DNA of 64,000 nt from Terripilifer ovatus (GCA_029222685.1 JARHVB010000059.1:205545-269544); one strand, 5' to 3'. Numbered from the stretch's first letter, positions 17,692-26,000 are shown. Numbers and translations: made by a program. Notes: generated by a model not told the origin, from the sequence alone.

Positions 17692-18447
17692 TCAGGCGCG
17701 GCGGCGGATGAGCGCCGAGCCGGGAACGAGATCGAGGGTTTTCTGACTGCGCATGGCCAGCATCAGGTTGCGATGCGAGAGCCGCGCATGCTCGCGCATG
17801 ATCGCTTCGGCCCGCGCGCTTTCGCGGTTCTCGATGGCTTCGACGACGGCGCGGTGATGCTCGTTGGCGATGATGAGAATGCGCTGCGATTCCGGCAGCG
17901 AGGCTTCCGCCAGCACGAAGGCGCTGGCCGAGGCAAACGGCAGCCGTGCCACCCGTTCGATCTCGCGGATCAGCGCGGGGCTTCCGGAGAGTTCCGCCAG
18001 CAGCGCGTGGAAGCGCTCGTTAGCATGAAGATAGGTCTGGAAATCCGCGTCGTTCATGTGATCGGTATGGATCGTGTTGTCGATGGTCTCGACACAGCGG
18101 CGCAATTCCGCCAGCCGCATCTGCGCCACACCGCGCTCGGCCGCATAGCGCGCCGCAAGGCCTTCCAGGGTGCCGCGGATTTCGATGGCGTCGAAGACAT
18201 CGGCCTCGCTGAAGGCTTTCACCGCATAGCCGCCGGAGGGAATTTCCTCGATCAGGCCCTCTTGTTCCAGCTTGACGAGCGCCGTGCGCAAAGGCGTGCG
18301 CGACACGCCGATCCGCTCGACCATGACAAGCTCGGAGATGCGGTCACCCGATTTGAGTTCGCCGTTGACGATCAGGTCGCGCAGCGCCAGCAGCGCCGTC
18401 ACCGTCTGCGATTGCGCGCGTTCGACGTTTTCGACTGCAGCCATCAT
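17692..18447 (-). CDS. GntR-family regulator, FadR/VanR subfamily
   Basis: The 251-residue protein has an N-terminal winged helix (about residues 12-80; DLIVNGELKSGDRISEL, then RIGVSRTPLRTALVKLEQEG). The C-terminal all-helical FCD ligand-binding domain includes FDAIEIRGTLEGLAARYAA and several conserved Asp/His positions for a metal or carboxylate ligand. It lies inside the oxygenase operon, 7 bp after the Rieske gene and 12 bp before the reductase. That arrangement suggests it senses the substrate and represses its own operon. The palindrome at 19532-19545 is a likely operator. Confidence 0.92.
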   Translation of the reverse strand: MMAAVENVERAQSQTVTALLALRDLIVNGELKSGDRISELVMVERIGVSRTPLRTALVKLEQEGLIEEIPSGGYAVKAFSEADVFDAIEIRGTLEGLAARYAAERGVAQMRLAELRRCVETIDNTIHTDHMNDADFQTYLHANERFHALLAELSGSPALIREIERVARLPFASASAFVLAEASLPESQRILIIANEHHRAVVEAIENRESARAEAIMREHARLSHRNLMLAMRSQKTLDLVPGSALIRRRA

Positions 18448-18454
18448 GTGCCTC

Positions 18455-19510
18455 CTATTCGGCGGCCTGCAGTCGGACCGGCTTGGCTTCCCTGGCGATC
18501 ATGCGGTCGATCAACCGACGTGCCCACATGGCGCCGGCGTCGATGTTGAGATTGTAGAATTCGCGCTCGGGGTGCTCGTCCATCGCCTTCTGCTGCGCTT
18601 CCAGCACGATCTCGTCTTCGCGGAAGATCGACGAGACACCTTCGCGCAATTGCGTCGTCAGGGTCTGGTCGTTGCGGCGATAGTTGCGCACGAAGGCCCA
18701 GAAATACATGCAGGTGCCGTCGGTCTCCGGCGTGATCGTGTTGAGCACATAGCCGTTGACGCCTTGCGAGCGGTCGCCTTCGGGCGCGCCCGTGCCGGTG
18801 ACGGCGACGCCGACATCGATGGTCACCGTGCAGGGTGCCTCGAAACGGATGATCTGCCAGCGGTCCAGATTGCCGGGCTTGTTGAGCTGGCCGCGCCAGA
18901 ACGGCGGCCCCTCGATATCGATCATCCACCGGCTGATGGTGGCGAAGCGGTCGCCGTGGGTCGTCACGAACGGCGCCTCGGCGACATCATTGTCGCCGAT
19001 GCTCGAACCGTGCACGAAGGTCTCGTGGGTCAGGTCCATCAGATTGTCGATGACGAGGCGGTAGTCGCATTTGGCGAAGATGGTCTTGCCGTCGCCTTCC
19101 CAGTCTTCGTCCTTGTTCCAGTGCATGTCGGGCACCAGGGCCGGATCGGCAAGTGCCGGATCGCCGGGCCAGACCCAGACGAAGCGGTGCTTCTCGACCA
19201 CGGGATAGGAGCGCACATGGGCGGACGGATTGAGCGTTTCCTGGGACGGCATCCTTGTGCAGCGGCCGGCACCATTGAAACGCAGGCCGTGATAGCCGCA
19301 GACGACCTCGTCATCCTTGAGCGAACCCATGGAGAGCGGCAGCAGGCGATGCCAGCAGGCGTCTTCCAGCGCGCTGACGGTGTGGTCCGACTTGCGGAAG
19401 AAGACGATCTTCTTGTTGCACACCGTGCGCGCCAGCAGCGCGTTTTTGACCTCGTAGTCCCAGGCCGCCACGTACCAGGCGTTGAGCGGAAATTTGGCGT
19501 CCTTCGGCAT
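18455..19510 (-). CDS. VanA-like Rieske non-heme iron oxygenase
   Basis: The 351-residue oxygenase component has the Rieske motif Cys52-x-His54 and Cys71-x2-His74 with the normal 16-residue spacer. The mononuclear iron site appears as NLMDLTHETFVH (His162, His167). Length and the N-terminal NAWYVAAWDYEV fit the vanillate O-demethylase/toluate-type group, which hydroxylates or demethylates aromatic acids. It is first in the operon, followed by the GntR regulator, reductase and Bug receptor. The exact substrate cannot be deduced; vanillate is one candidate among many methoxylated or amino aromatics. Confidence 0.88.
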   Translation of the reverse strand: MPKDAKFPLNAWYVAAWDYEVKNALLARTVCNKKIVFFRKSDHTVSALEDACWHRLLPLSMGSLKDDEVVCGYHGLRFNGAGRCTRMPSQETLNPSAHVRSYPVVEKHRFVWVWPGDPALADPALVPDMHWNKDEDWEGDGKTIFAKCDYRLVIDNLMDLTHETFVHGSSIGDNDVAEAPFVTTHGDRFATISRWMIDIEGPPFWRGQLNKPGNLDRWQIIRFEAPCTVTIDVGVAVTGTGAPEGDRSQGVNGYVLNTITPETDGTCMYFWAFVRNYRRNDQTLTTQLREGVSSIFREDEIVLEAQQKAMDEHPEREFYNLNIDAGAMWARRLIDRMIAREAKPVRLQAAE

Positions 19511-19531
19511 AGCGATCCCTCCAAGAATTCA

Positions 19532-19545
19532 TTCTGTATACAGAA
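19532..19545. promoter_or_regulatory. Candidate GntR operator, perfect palindrome with GTATAC core
   Basis: The sequence ttctgtatacagaa is a perfect 7+7 palindrome about 20 bp upstream of the Rieske oxygenase start. A second GTATAC core (ttggtatacatat) occurs 93 bp further upstream at 19629-19634. FadR/VanR-type regulators commonly bind short palindromes with a GTATAC-like centre. The rest of the 253-bp gap to cmk shows no other structure. Confidence 0.55.
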
Positions 19546-19763
19546 ATACGAAATCCATAGCAATAGGCTCGAAATAACCCGAGATATGGGGAAAATTTAT
19601 GGAATTTGCCCTAAAAGACCTACAGTTGGTATACATATGATCGCAATCTTGGGGCTGCCTCACCGTCCGGGCCCAATGAACAATTCATTATCCGCGTCAG
19701 ATTTCCTTGGGTTTCGCCGCTGCCGTCTTGACCGGCCCGTCGTCCGCCCGCAGAAAATCCGTC

Positions 19764-20387
19764 ATGATTATCGCGATTGACGGTCCGGCGGCGTCGGGCA
19801 AGGGCACGATTGCGCGGCGGCTGGCCGCGCATCTGGCGTTGCCGCATCTCGACACCGGCCTGATTTACCGGGCCACCGCCCGCACCGTGCTCGACAACGG
19901 CGACCGGCTCGACGATCCCGATCGGGCCGTCGCGGCAGCGCGCGGCCTGGCGCTGACCGAATATGACGAGGACCGCCTGCGCGGCGCCGAGATGGGTGAG
20001 GCGGCCTCGGTCGTCGCCGCTCTCCCGCCGGTGCGCGAAGCGCTGATCGACCTGCAGAAGACCTTTGCCGCGCGTCCCGGCGGCGCCGTCCTCGATGGGC
20101 GCGATATCGGCACCGTCATCTGCCCCGAGGCCGACGTGAAGATTTTCGTCACCGCCCGTCCGGAAGTGCGCGCCCAACGCCGTGCGCTGGAACTGCACGG
20201 ACGCGGCGAGAAGGTCGATTACGACGTGGTTCTGGCCGATATCCGCAAGCGCGACGAACGCGATTCCGGCCGCTCCGCCGCGCCCCTGCGCATGGCGCCC
20301 GATGCCGTTCTGCTCGACACCAGCGACCTCGATGTCGAGGCCGCTTTCGCCGCGGCGCTGGCGATCGTGGAGAGAGCGAAGAAGTAA
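19764..20387 (+). CDS. cmk: Cytidylate kinase
   Basis: Cmk phosphorylates CMP and dCMP with ATP. The 207-residue protein begins MIIAIDGPAASGKG with the P-loop at residues 7-14, and has HLDTGLIYRATA, GAVLDGRDIGTVICPEA and a C-terminal DTSDLDVEAAF, all canonical. The ATG at 19764 was chosen because the P-loop strand begins there; a longer frame from 19707 adds 19 non-conserved residues. In most alphaproteobacteria cmk lies between aroA and rpsA; neither is present here. Its stop codon overlaps the start of the next gene by one base (taatg). Confidence 0.95.
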   Translation: MIIAIDGPAASGKGTIARRLAAHLALPHLDTGLIYRATARTVLDNGDRLDDPDRAVAAARGLALTEYDEDRLRGAEMGEAASVVAALPPVREALIDLQKTFAARPGGAVLDGRDIGTVICPEADVKIFVTARPEVRAQRRALELHGRGEKVDYDVVLADIRKRDERDSGRSAAPLRMAPDAVLLDTSDLDVEAAFAAALAIVERAKK

Positions 20388-21277
20388 TGCGGCACGACAA
20401 TCCGAAGGCCGTCGCCTTGCGCGCCAGGCTGAATGTGCATCAGCCGGCGCTTGCCATGGCGGCGCATAATCCCTTGTCCGCCAAGCTCGCCGCTGCTGCG
20501 GGGTTCGACGCCATCTGGGGAAGCGGCTTCGAACTGTCGGCGTCCTATGCGGTGCCTGATGCCAATATCCTGTCGATGGATACGCATCTGGAGATGATGC
20601 GCGCCATCGGCGAGGTGCAGGACGCGCCGGTGATTGCCGATCTCGACACCGGCTTCGGCAATGCGGTCAATGTCTCCTACATCGTTCCGCGCTATGCGGC
20701 GGCGGGCGTCGCGGCGGTGGTGATGGAGGACAAGACCTTCCCGAAGGACAGTAGCCTGCGCCCCGGTGGGCGTCAGGAGCTTGTTCCGGCCGGCGAGTTC
20801 CAGGGCAAGATCGCCGCGGCCAAAAACGCCTCGGGCAACGCCATTCCTGGCCCGCTGGTGGTGGCGCGTACCGAGGCGTTGATCGCAGGCCTGGGCGAGG
20901 CCGAGGCGCTCCGCCGCGGCGCGGCCTACGTGGAGGCGGGAGCCGATGCCGTGTTGATCCACAGCAAGCAGAAGACGCCGGACGAAATCCTGTCGTTCTG
21001 TCGGGCCTGGCCGGGGCAGGCGCCTCTCGTGCTCGTACCGACCAGCTATCCGCAACTGTCGTTCGCCGACGTGGCGGCGCTGGGCAAGGTCGGCCTGATC
21101 ATCTGCGGCAATCACGCCATTCGTGCCGCCGCCGCCGCGATGCAGAACGTCTTCCGCCGTATCATCGCGGAGGGCGGGATCGCCGGCGTCGAAGCAGATA
21201 TCGCCTCCGTCGCCGATGTCTTCGCCCTGCAAGGCGACGACCGCATGCGTGCGCTTGAAAAAGCCTATCTGCGCTGA
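20387..21277 (+). CDS. Phosphonopyruvate hydrolase/PEP phosphomutase-like enzyme
   Basis: The 296-residue protein belongs to the isocitrate lyase/PEP mutase superfamily. It has the metal-binding ADLDTGFG (Asp85, Asp87) and the loop EDKTFPKDSS (Glu114-Asp115-Lys116). PEP phosphomutases carry Asn in this gating loop (EDKxxxKxNS). Here the position is Ser122, with the stretch continuing DSSLRPGGRQEL. Phosphonopyruvate hydrolase of Variovorax has Thr at that place and, from memory, a very similar loop. C-P bond hydrolysis of phosphonopyruvate is therefore the better guess. It is translationally coupled to cmk by a one-base overlap. No other phosphonate gene is visible nearby. Confidence 0.75.
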   Translation: MRHDNPKAVALRARLNVHQPALAMAAHNPLSAKLAAAAGFDAIWGSGFELSASYAVPDANILSMDTHLEMMRAIGEVQDAPVIADLDTGFGNAVNVSYIVPRYAAAGVAAVVMEDKTFPKDSSLRPGGRQELVPAGEFQGKIAAAKNASGNAIPGPLVVARTEALIAGLGEAEALRRGAAYVEAGADAVLIHSKQKTPDEILSFCRAWPGQAPLVLVPTSYPQLSFADVAALGKVGLIICGNHAIRAAAAAMQNVFRRIIAEGGIAGVEADIASVADVFALQGDDRMRALEKAYLR

Positions 21278-21290
21278 AAAGGATTGCGCC

Positions 21291-22514
21291 TCAACTGGCG
21301 ATTGACGGCAGCGGACTTTGCTCGACGGGCCTCTCGGCGGCGTTGGATACGAGTGCGCTCATCACGACGGCAACCGCGACAATGATCCAGGGGCCGTTGA
21401 TAGCGAAAGGAAGCTCGAGATACCGCATGAGCAGTTCGCAGCCGGCGCAGATCAGAATCTGAACGGCCGCCGTCATCACGACCAGACGCCGGTTTGCGGC
21501 GCTGGCGCCGAATGGCCGGGACAGAGTGCGCAGGAAGCTGAAGCAGGCGATGAATGCGGCAATGACCAGCAACCGGATGACACCGCCGATCACCATGGCG
21601 GAATGATCGCCATGCTCGAACATGATGAGGAAGGCGAGCAGGAGGCCACCGAAATAGGTCCCCAAAAGCGCCGGCCAGACGTCGACAAGGTCGCGCCCGA
21701 GCCGCGGCATTTCGCGCTTCGGTGCGCTGGCCGGATTTGGCGGCAAGCTGCCGGGCGCGCCTCCAGGCAGCCGCGCAGGACCGGTCGAAAGCTGCTCCGC
21801 ATCGGCATTGGCATCCGCATCGGCGCGGGCGATCGCCAGCGCGGCAAGCAGCGCGATCGCCAGAACCATAAAGCCCAGCGCGAGCGCCAGTCCGGCGGGA
21901 CTGATCTGTCGGTCCGGTAAAAGGGCGATCGTGCGTATGGCCGTCTCAGGCAATCGCAGCAACGCCGGTGTCAGCAGCAGAATCCAGAACCCGTTGCCAA
22001 ACCCGCGGCGGGTGACCTGGTCGCCAAGCCATCCGAGCAAAACCGTCGCCGCAACAAAAGTCGCGATAGTGGTGAGACCGAACATCCAGTCCGGCTCCGG
22101 CACCAGCCCCGAGACATTTGTCAGCGCCCGCGCCAGCCCCCATCCCTGGAATGCGGCAATCAGCAACGCGATGAAGCGGACGGCGCGGTTCGTCCGCCCC
22201 GCGTTGTATCTGTCCCGCTCTGACCAGCGGGCGAACGCAGGTACGATCAGCTTGGCGCATTCGACCAGCATCAAAGCGGAGAAGATCGGAATGACGCCAA
22301 GAGCGAAGATCGAGATATTCTCGACGGTCAGCGACGTTATGCGGTTCACGCGTGCAAAGCTTTCCAGCACCGTCGGATCGACGCCGGGCAGAGGGATATG
22401 GCTGCCCAGGCGATAGATGCAGACGGCTGCCAAAGTCACGAGCACACGTTGCCAGACCGGCATCACTGAAACGGGTACGACCGGTGTGGAGGGCGCCGTC
22501 GAATAACTCGTCAT
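21291..22514 (-). CDS. SecY-like membrane protein (divergent SecY paralogue)
   Basis: The 407-residue polytopic protein has clear SecY landmarks: VCIYRLGSHIPLPGVDP (TM1 exit), ISIFALGVIPIFSA (TM2) and RRGFGNGFW, matching the RGIGNG of SecY TM5. The C-terminal segment ELLMRYLELPF followed by hydrophobic residues matches the last SecY helices. The central part is altered. A stretch of Asp/Ala (ADADANADAEQ) and a Pro-rich linker replace the usual loop near residue 240, and the ribosome/SecA-contacting cytoplasmic loops are not recognisable. It is not in a ribosomal-protein operon, so it is not the main SecY. Function unknown; it may be a specialised translocation channel or a membrane factor of different purpose. 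Confidence 0.75.
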   Translation of the reverse strand: MTSYSTAPSTPVVPVSVMPVWQRVLVTLAAVCIYRLGSHIPLPGVDPTVLESFARVNRITSLTVENISIFALGVIPIFSALMLVECAKLIVPAFARWSERDRYNAGRTNRAVRFIALLIAAFQGWGLARALTNVSGLVPEPDWMFGLTTIATFVAATVLLGWLGDQVTRRGFGNGFWILLLTPALLRLPETAIRTIALLPDRQISPAGLALALGFMVLAIALLAALAIARADADANADAEQLSTGPARLPGGAPGSLPPNPASAPKREMPRLGRDLVDVWPALLGTYFGGLLLAFLIMFEHGDHSAMVIGGVIRLLVIAAFIACFSFLRTLSRPFGASAANRRLVVMTAAVQILICAGCELLMRYLELPFAINGPWIIVAVAVVMSALVSNAAERPVEQSPLPSIAS

Positions 22515-22593
22515 TGCCGATAACCCCGGTGGGTTGCGCGCGACCCTGCGCCAGGCGACATCTCAGCCGGATTGCCGTTTTCCGCAAGTGTGC

Positions 22594-22685
22594 GAGAGCA
22601 CTTCGCGCGAAGGGATGCCGGCTCGCGTGAAGAAACTGCCCTGTTCCTGAAGGGCTGGACGCTTCCTTCCGATCCAATAGGATCA
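22594..22685 (-). repeat. Diverged copy of repeat family A, reverse orientation
   Basis: The reverse complement aligns with the 37676-37778 element: a cacttcgcgcgaag segment, then ggctcgcgtgaagaaa, then cttccttccgatcc and ggatca. The stems are eroded, so this is probably an old copy. It occupies about half of the gap between the SecY-like gene and the Pr6Pr gene. Confidence 0.55.
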
Positions 22686-22731
22686 CAGACGGGGCTACGG
22701 TACAGCGCTACTCAATCGTATGCGGGGATCG

Positions 22732-23349
22732 ATGGGGATGTCCAACTCTGCCCGGGCGGCTGGGGGCGCCGTGGCGCTGGTCGCCTGGATCGGCCTGGCC
22801 GTGCAATGGCGCGCCAGCACCGAGCTGGCCGGATCGGCAGCCATGGCGGTCTGGATCATGCTGCGTTTCTTCACCATCATCGCCAATCTGATCGTCGCCG
22901 TGGTGCTGAGCGGCTTCGCCCTCGGCCGGCAGCATTTCGCCGCTCCACGGCTGCTTGGCGCAATCACACTGGCTATCCTGCTGGTCGGCGTGGTCTATGC
23001 GCTGCTGCTGCGCGGCCTGCTCGAATTGAGCGGGGGCGCGCAACTTGCCGACGTGCTCCTGCATAAGGTGACGCCCATTCTCGTGCCGCTGTTCTGGCTG
23101 GCCTTCGCACCCAGGGGCGGGCTGACGTTCAGGGACCCGTGGATATGGGCCATTCTGCCACTCGCCTACTTCGCCTATGCGCTGGCGCGCGGCACGATGG
23201 AAGGCCGCTATGCCTATCCGTTCATGGATCTCGCGAAGCTCGGCTGGGCGCAGACGGTGATCAATGCCGCGCTCATCGCTCTGGGATTTGTGGCGACCGG
23301 ATATGTCCTGGTGTGCCTCGACGGCATGATGGCGCGCAGCCGGAAATAA
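22732..23349 (+). CDS. Pr6Pr-family membrane protein
   Basis: The 205-residue protein has six hydrophobic segments: GGAVALVAWIGLAVQW, FFTIIANLIVAVVLSGF, LLGAITLAILLVGVVYALLL, a region around VTPILVPLFWLAF, WIWAILPLAYFAYALARG and VINAALIALGFVATGYVLV. The FTIIANL motif and the ending YPFMDLAKLG are typical of the Pr6Pr family. Its function is not established. Met at 22732 was chosen because GGGG lies eight bases upstream; Met at 22720 is also possible. It converges with dcd across only 3 bp. Confidence 0.82.
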   Translation: MGMSNSARAAGGAVALVAWIGLAVQWRASTELAGSAAMAVWIMLRFFTIIANLIVAVVLSGFALGRQHFAAPRLLGAITLAILLVGVVYALLLRGLLELSGGAQLADVLLHKVTPILVPLFWLAFAPRGGLTFRDPWIWAILPLAYFAYALARGTMEGRYAYPFMDLAKLGWAQTVINAALIALGFVATGYVLVCLDGMMARSRK

Positions 23350-23352
23350 GGA

Positions 23353-24444
23353 TCAGGGCTTGAAGTGCTTCGACAGCTTCAGGCCTTGCGCCTGATAGTT
23401 CGAATTGAGCCCGGCGCCGTAAAGCGCGCGCGGTGTTTCGGTCATCTTCTCGTAGACGAGGCGGCCGACGATCTGGCCGTCCTCGAGAATGAAGGGCACG
23501 TCGTGGGAGCGCACTTCGAGCACGGCGCGCGCGCCTTCGCCGCCGGCCTCCACGGCGCCGAAACCCGGATCGAAGAAGCCGGCGTAGTGGACGCGGAACT
23601 CGCCGACCAGCGGATCGAACGGCGTCATCTCGGCCGCATGGTCGGGCGGCACGCGCACTGCTTCCTTGGAGGCGAGAATGTAGAATTCGCCCGGGTCGAG
23701 CACGAGGTCGGCGCGGCCGTGATTGTGGATCGGCTCCCAGAAATCGAGCACCGCATGGGCCGCCGGCTTGTCCACGTCGATGAGCCCGGTATGGCGCTTG
23801 GCGCGATAGCCGATCAGGTCGGACCCGTCGAAGCCGGCGAGATCGACCGAAACGGCGACGCCGCCTGAAATCGATGGCTCGGCTGAGGTGACGAGCTTTT
23901 CGCGCTTATGCAAGGCAAGATGGCCGGCGTCGTCGAGGCGGGCCTGGCCGTGGCGGAAGCGCACCTGCGACAGGCGCGAGCCGCTGCGCGCCAGAATGGG
24001 AAAGGTGCGTGGTGAGATTTCCGCATAGAGCTTGCCGGTATAGCCTGGTTCGATCTGGTCGAACTCCCGCGCCCGGTCGGCGATGACCCTCGTGAACACG
24101 TCGATCCGCCCGGTCGAGCTCTTCGGATTGGCCGAAGCCGCCACGTCTTCGGGCAGCGCCAGGCTTTCCATCAATTCAGCGATATAGACGCAGCCCGTCT
24201 CCAGCACCGCGCCCGGCCGCAGGTCGATTTCATGCAGGGCCAGGGTGGCGATGCGCTCGCTGACCGGCTTGGCGCGGCCGGGCAGGAAACTGGCCCGCAT
24301 GCGCCAGGCGCGGGCGCCGAGCCGCAGATCGAGGCTTGCCGGCTGCACCTGCCCAACGGCGAACGGCGCATCGGCGCGGATAACGCCGGCCTTGTGCAGG
24401 GCTTCGATTTCGTGGGCAGGCAAAATGCCGCGGGGCTTGCTCAT
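23353..24444 (-). CDS. dcd: dCTP deaminase, double-domain type
   Basis: The enzyme converts dCTP to dUTP for thymidylate synthesis. At 363 residues it is twice the length of Escherichia coli Dcd and contains two dUTPase-like halves. The first half has QPASLDLRLG and ANPKSSTGRIDVFTRVI, the second has DLVLDPGEFYILASKEAV and VPFILEDGQIVGRLVYEKM. A fused two-domain Dcd is usual in Rhizobiales. The gene is divergent from metZ; the riboswitch in between belongs to metZ by orientation. Confidence 0.92.
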   Translation of the reverse strand: MSKPRGILPAHEIEALHKAGVIRADAPFAVGQVQPASLDLRLGARAWRMRASFLPGRAKPVSERIATLALHEIDLRPGAVLETGCVYIAELMESLALPEDVAASANPKSSTGRIDVFTRVIADRAREFDQIEPGYTGKLYAEISPRTFPILARSGSRLSQVRFRHGQARLDDAGHLALHKREKLVTSAEPSISGGVAVSVDLAGFDGSDLIGYRAKRHTGLIDVDKPAAHAVLDFWEPIHNHGRADLVLDPGEFYILASKEAVRVPPDHAAEMTPFDPLVGEFRVHYAGFFDPGFGAVEAGGEGARAVLEVRSHDVPFILEDGQIVGRLVYEKMTETPRALYGAGLNSNYQAQGLKLSKHFKP

Positions 24445-24506
24445 ATCAATGGCCTACTCGAAGCCTCGGTTGACGCCAAGACATATGCTGCGGTAGACCA
24501 CAAATA

Positions 24507-24558
24507 TCGTGGTCATTTGCCGACCGGCTTGCCGCCACGTTAAACAAGGGTCTAAGGG
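24507..24558 (+). ncRNA. SAM-II riboswitch
   Basis: The core matches the SAM-II consensus almost base for base: tcgtggtcatttg, then ccgaccggcttgc, then gccacgttaaacaag, and ctaagg. Segment cgtgg pairs with ccacg to form the first helix and the 3' part forms the pseudoknot. SAM-II elements bind S-adenosylmethionine and lower expression of methionine genes, chiefly metA and metZ in alphaproteobacteria. Confidence 0.93.
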
Positions 24559-24586
24559 GTCGTGTCCGCACATGATATGTCGTGCG

Positions 24587-24613
24587 CCCGGCTGAAGACT
24601 CAGTCGGGTTTTT
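24587..24613 (+). terminator. Intrinsic terminator downstream of the SAM-II riboswitch
   Basis: The stem cccggctga / tcagtcggg (one G-T pair, loop agac) is followed by five T residues. It lies 28 bp after the riboswitch and 36 bp before metZ, so the switch may act by early transcription termination. Confidence 0.8.
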
Positions 24614-24648
24614 GTGTTGAGCCGCCTTCGATCTGGCGGTGGGTGGAG

Positions 24649-25851
24649 ATGAAAATGAGCGAAGCGACGAAATCGGACCGCAAACTGCGCCAGGCCACCC
24701 TTCTGGTTCACGGCGGCACCCTGCGATCGCAATTCGGCGAAATGTCCGAAGGCCTGTTCCTCACCCAGGGCTATGCCTATGACTCGATGGAAATGGCCGA
24801 GAAGCGCTTCAAGGGCGAAGATCCCGGCTTCATGTATTCGCGTTTCTCCAACCCCACCGTAAACATGTTCGAGCAGCGCATGGCGCTGCTCGAGGGCGCG
24901 GAATCAGCCCGTGCCACCGCCACCGGCATGGCTGCGGTAACGGCCGCCATCCTGGGCCAGCTCAAGGCCGGCGATCACATCGTGGCGGCCAAGGCGCTGT
25001 TCGGCTCGTGCCGCTTCATCGTCGAGGATCTGGCGCCGCGCTACGGCATCCAGTGCACCCTGGTCGACGGGACCGATCTTGATCAATGGCGGTCGGCGGC
25101 GCGGCCCAACACCAAGACCTTCTTCCTCGAGAGCCCGACCAATCCGCAGCTCGAGATCATCGACATCGCCGCCGTCGCCAAGATCGCCCATGCGGCAGGC
25201 GCCACGCTCGTGGTCGACAATGTGTTTGCCACGCCCGTCTTCCAGAGTCCGCTGAAGCTCGGCGCCGATTGCGTCGTCTATTCGGCGACCAAGCATGTCG
25301 ACGGCCAGGGCCGTGTGCTCGGCGGCTGCATCCTCGCCTCGGAAGCCTTCATCCAGGCGCATATCCATAACTTCCTGCGCCAGACCGGTCCGGCCATGTC
25401 GGCGTTCAATGCCTGGGTCATGCTGAAGTCGCTTGAAACGCTGACCCTGCGGGTGACGCAGCAGATGCGCAACGCCGAGCGTGTCGCCGACTTCCTGGCC
25501 GGGCAGAGCCAGATCAAGAAGGTGCTGTATCCCTTCCGCAAGGATCATCCGCAGTACGAACTGGCCAGGCGCCAGATGTCGGGCGGCGGCACGGTGGTCG
25601 TCATGGACGTGAAGGGCGACAAGGCGGCCGCCTTCCGCATGGCGAATGCGTTCTCCGTCATCAAGATTTCCAACAACCTTGGCGATGCCAAAAGCATTGT
25701 CACCCACCCGGCGACGACGACCCATCAGCGCCTGCCGCAGGCCGACCGCGAAGGCATGGGCATCACCGAAGGCATGCTGCGGCTGTCGGTCGGTCTTGAG
25801 GATGTCGAGGACATCATCGAGGATCTGCAGGCGGGCCTCGCGGCTATCTAA
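24649..25851 (+). CDS. metZ: O-succinylhomoserine sulfhydrylase
   Basis: MetZ makes homocysteine from O-succinylhomoserine and sulfide with pyridoxal phosphate. The 400-residue protein shows RFSNPTVNMFEQRMALLEGAE, the PLP-site stretch YSATKHVDGQGR with the Schiff-base lysine, and the C-terminal SVGLEDVEDIIEDL. Placement directly behind a SAM-II riboswitch supports the methionine role and the MetZ rather than MetB assignment. ATG at 24649 follows a GGTGGAG ribosome binding site; the in-frame start at 24562 lies inside the riboswitch leader and was rejected. Confidence 0.94.
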   Translation: MKMSEATKSDRKLRQATLLVHGGTLRSQFGEMSEGLFLTQGYAYDSMEMAEKRFKGEDPGFMYSRFSNPTVNMFEQRMALLEGAESARATATGMAAVTAAILGQLKAGDHIVAAKALFGSCRFIVEDLAPRYGIQCTLVDGTDLDQWRSAARPNTKTFFLESPTNPQLEIIDIAAVAKIAHAAGATLVVDNVFATPVFQSPLKLGADCVVYSATKHVDGQGRVLGGCILASEAFIQAHIHNFLRQTGPAMSAFNAWVMLKSLETLTLRVTQQMRNAERVADFLAGQSQIKKVLYPFRKDHPQYELARRQMSGGGTVVVMDVKGDKAAAFRMANAFSVIKISNNLGDAKSIVTHPATTTHQRLPQADREGMGITEGMLRLSVGLEDVEDIIEDLQAGLAAI

Positions 25852-25861
25852 AGAAACCTGC

Positions 25862-26000
25862 CGTCATGCCCGCACTTGTTGCGGGCACCCACGCCGTGCA
25901 ACGGCTCAAGCATGCGAATGCTAGCCTCGCTATCGCAGCCTCCCTTGCACTGTGCAGCAATGTCCTGGCGTGGGTGCCGGGCACAAGGCCGGGCATGACG
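25862..26000. repeat. Long imperfect palindrome, repeat family D
   Basis: The arms cgtcatgcccgcacttgt (from 25862) and the complementary region ending gggcatgacg (to 26000) are about 34 bp each and enclose roughly 70 bp. Related copies lie at 49385-49517 and 57974-58088. The pattern cgtcatgcccggg is a familiar Rhizobiales intergenic repeat. Confidence 0.75.

Noticed and set aside
19640..19763. Possible aroA remnant upstream of cmk
   Set aside because: The short open stretch shows no convincing aroA C-terminus.
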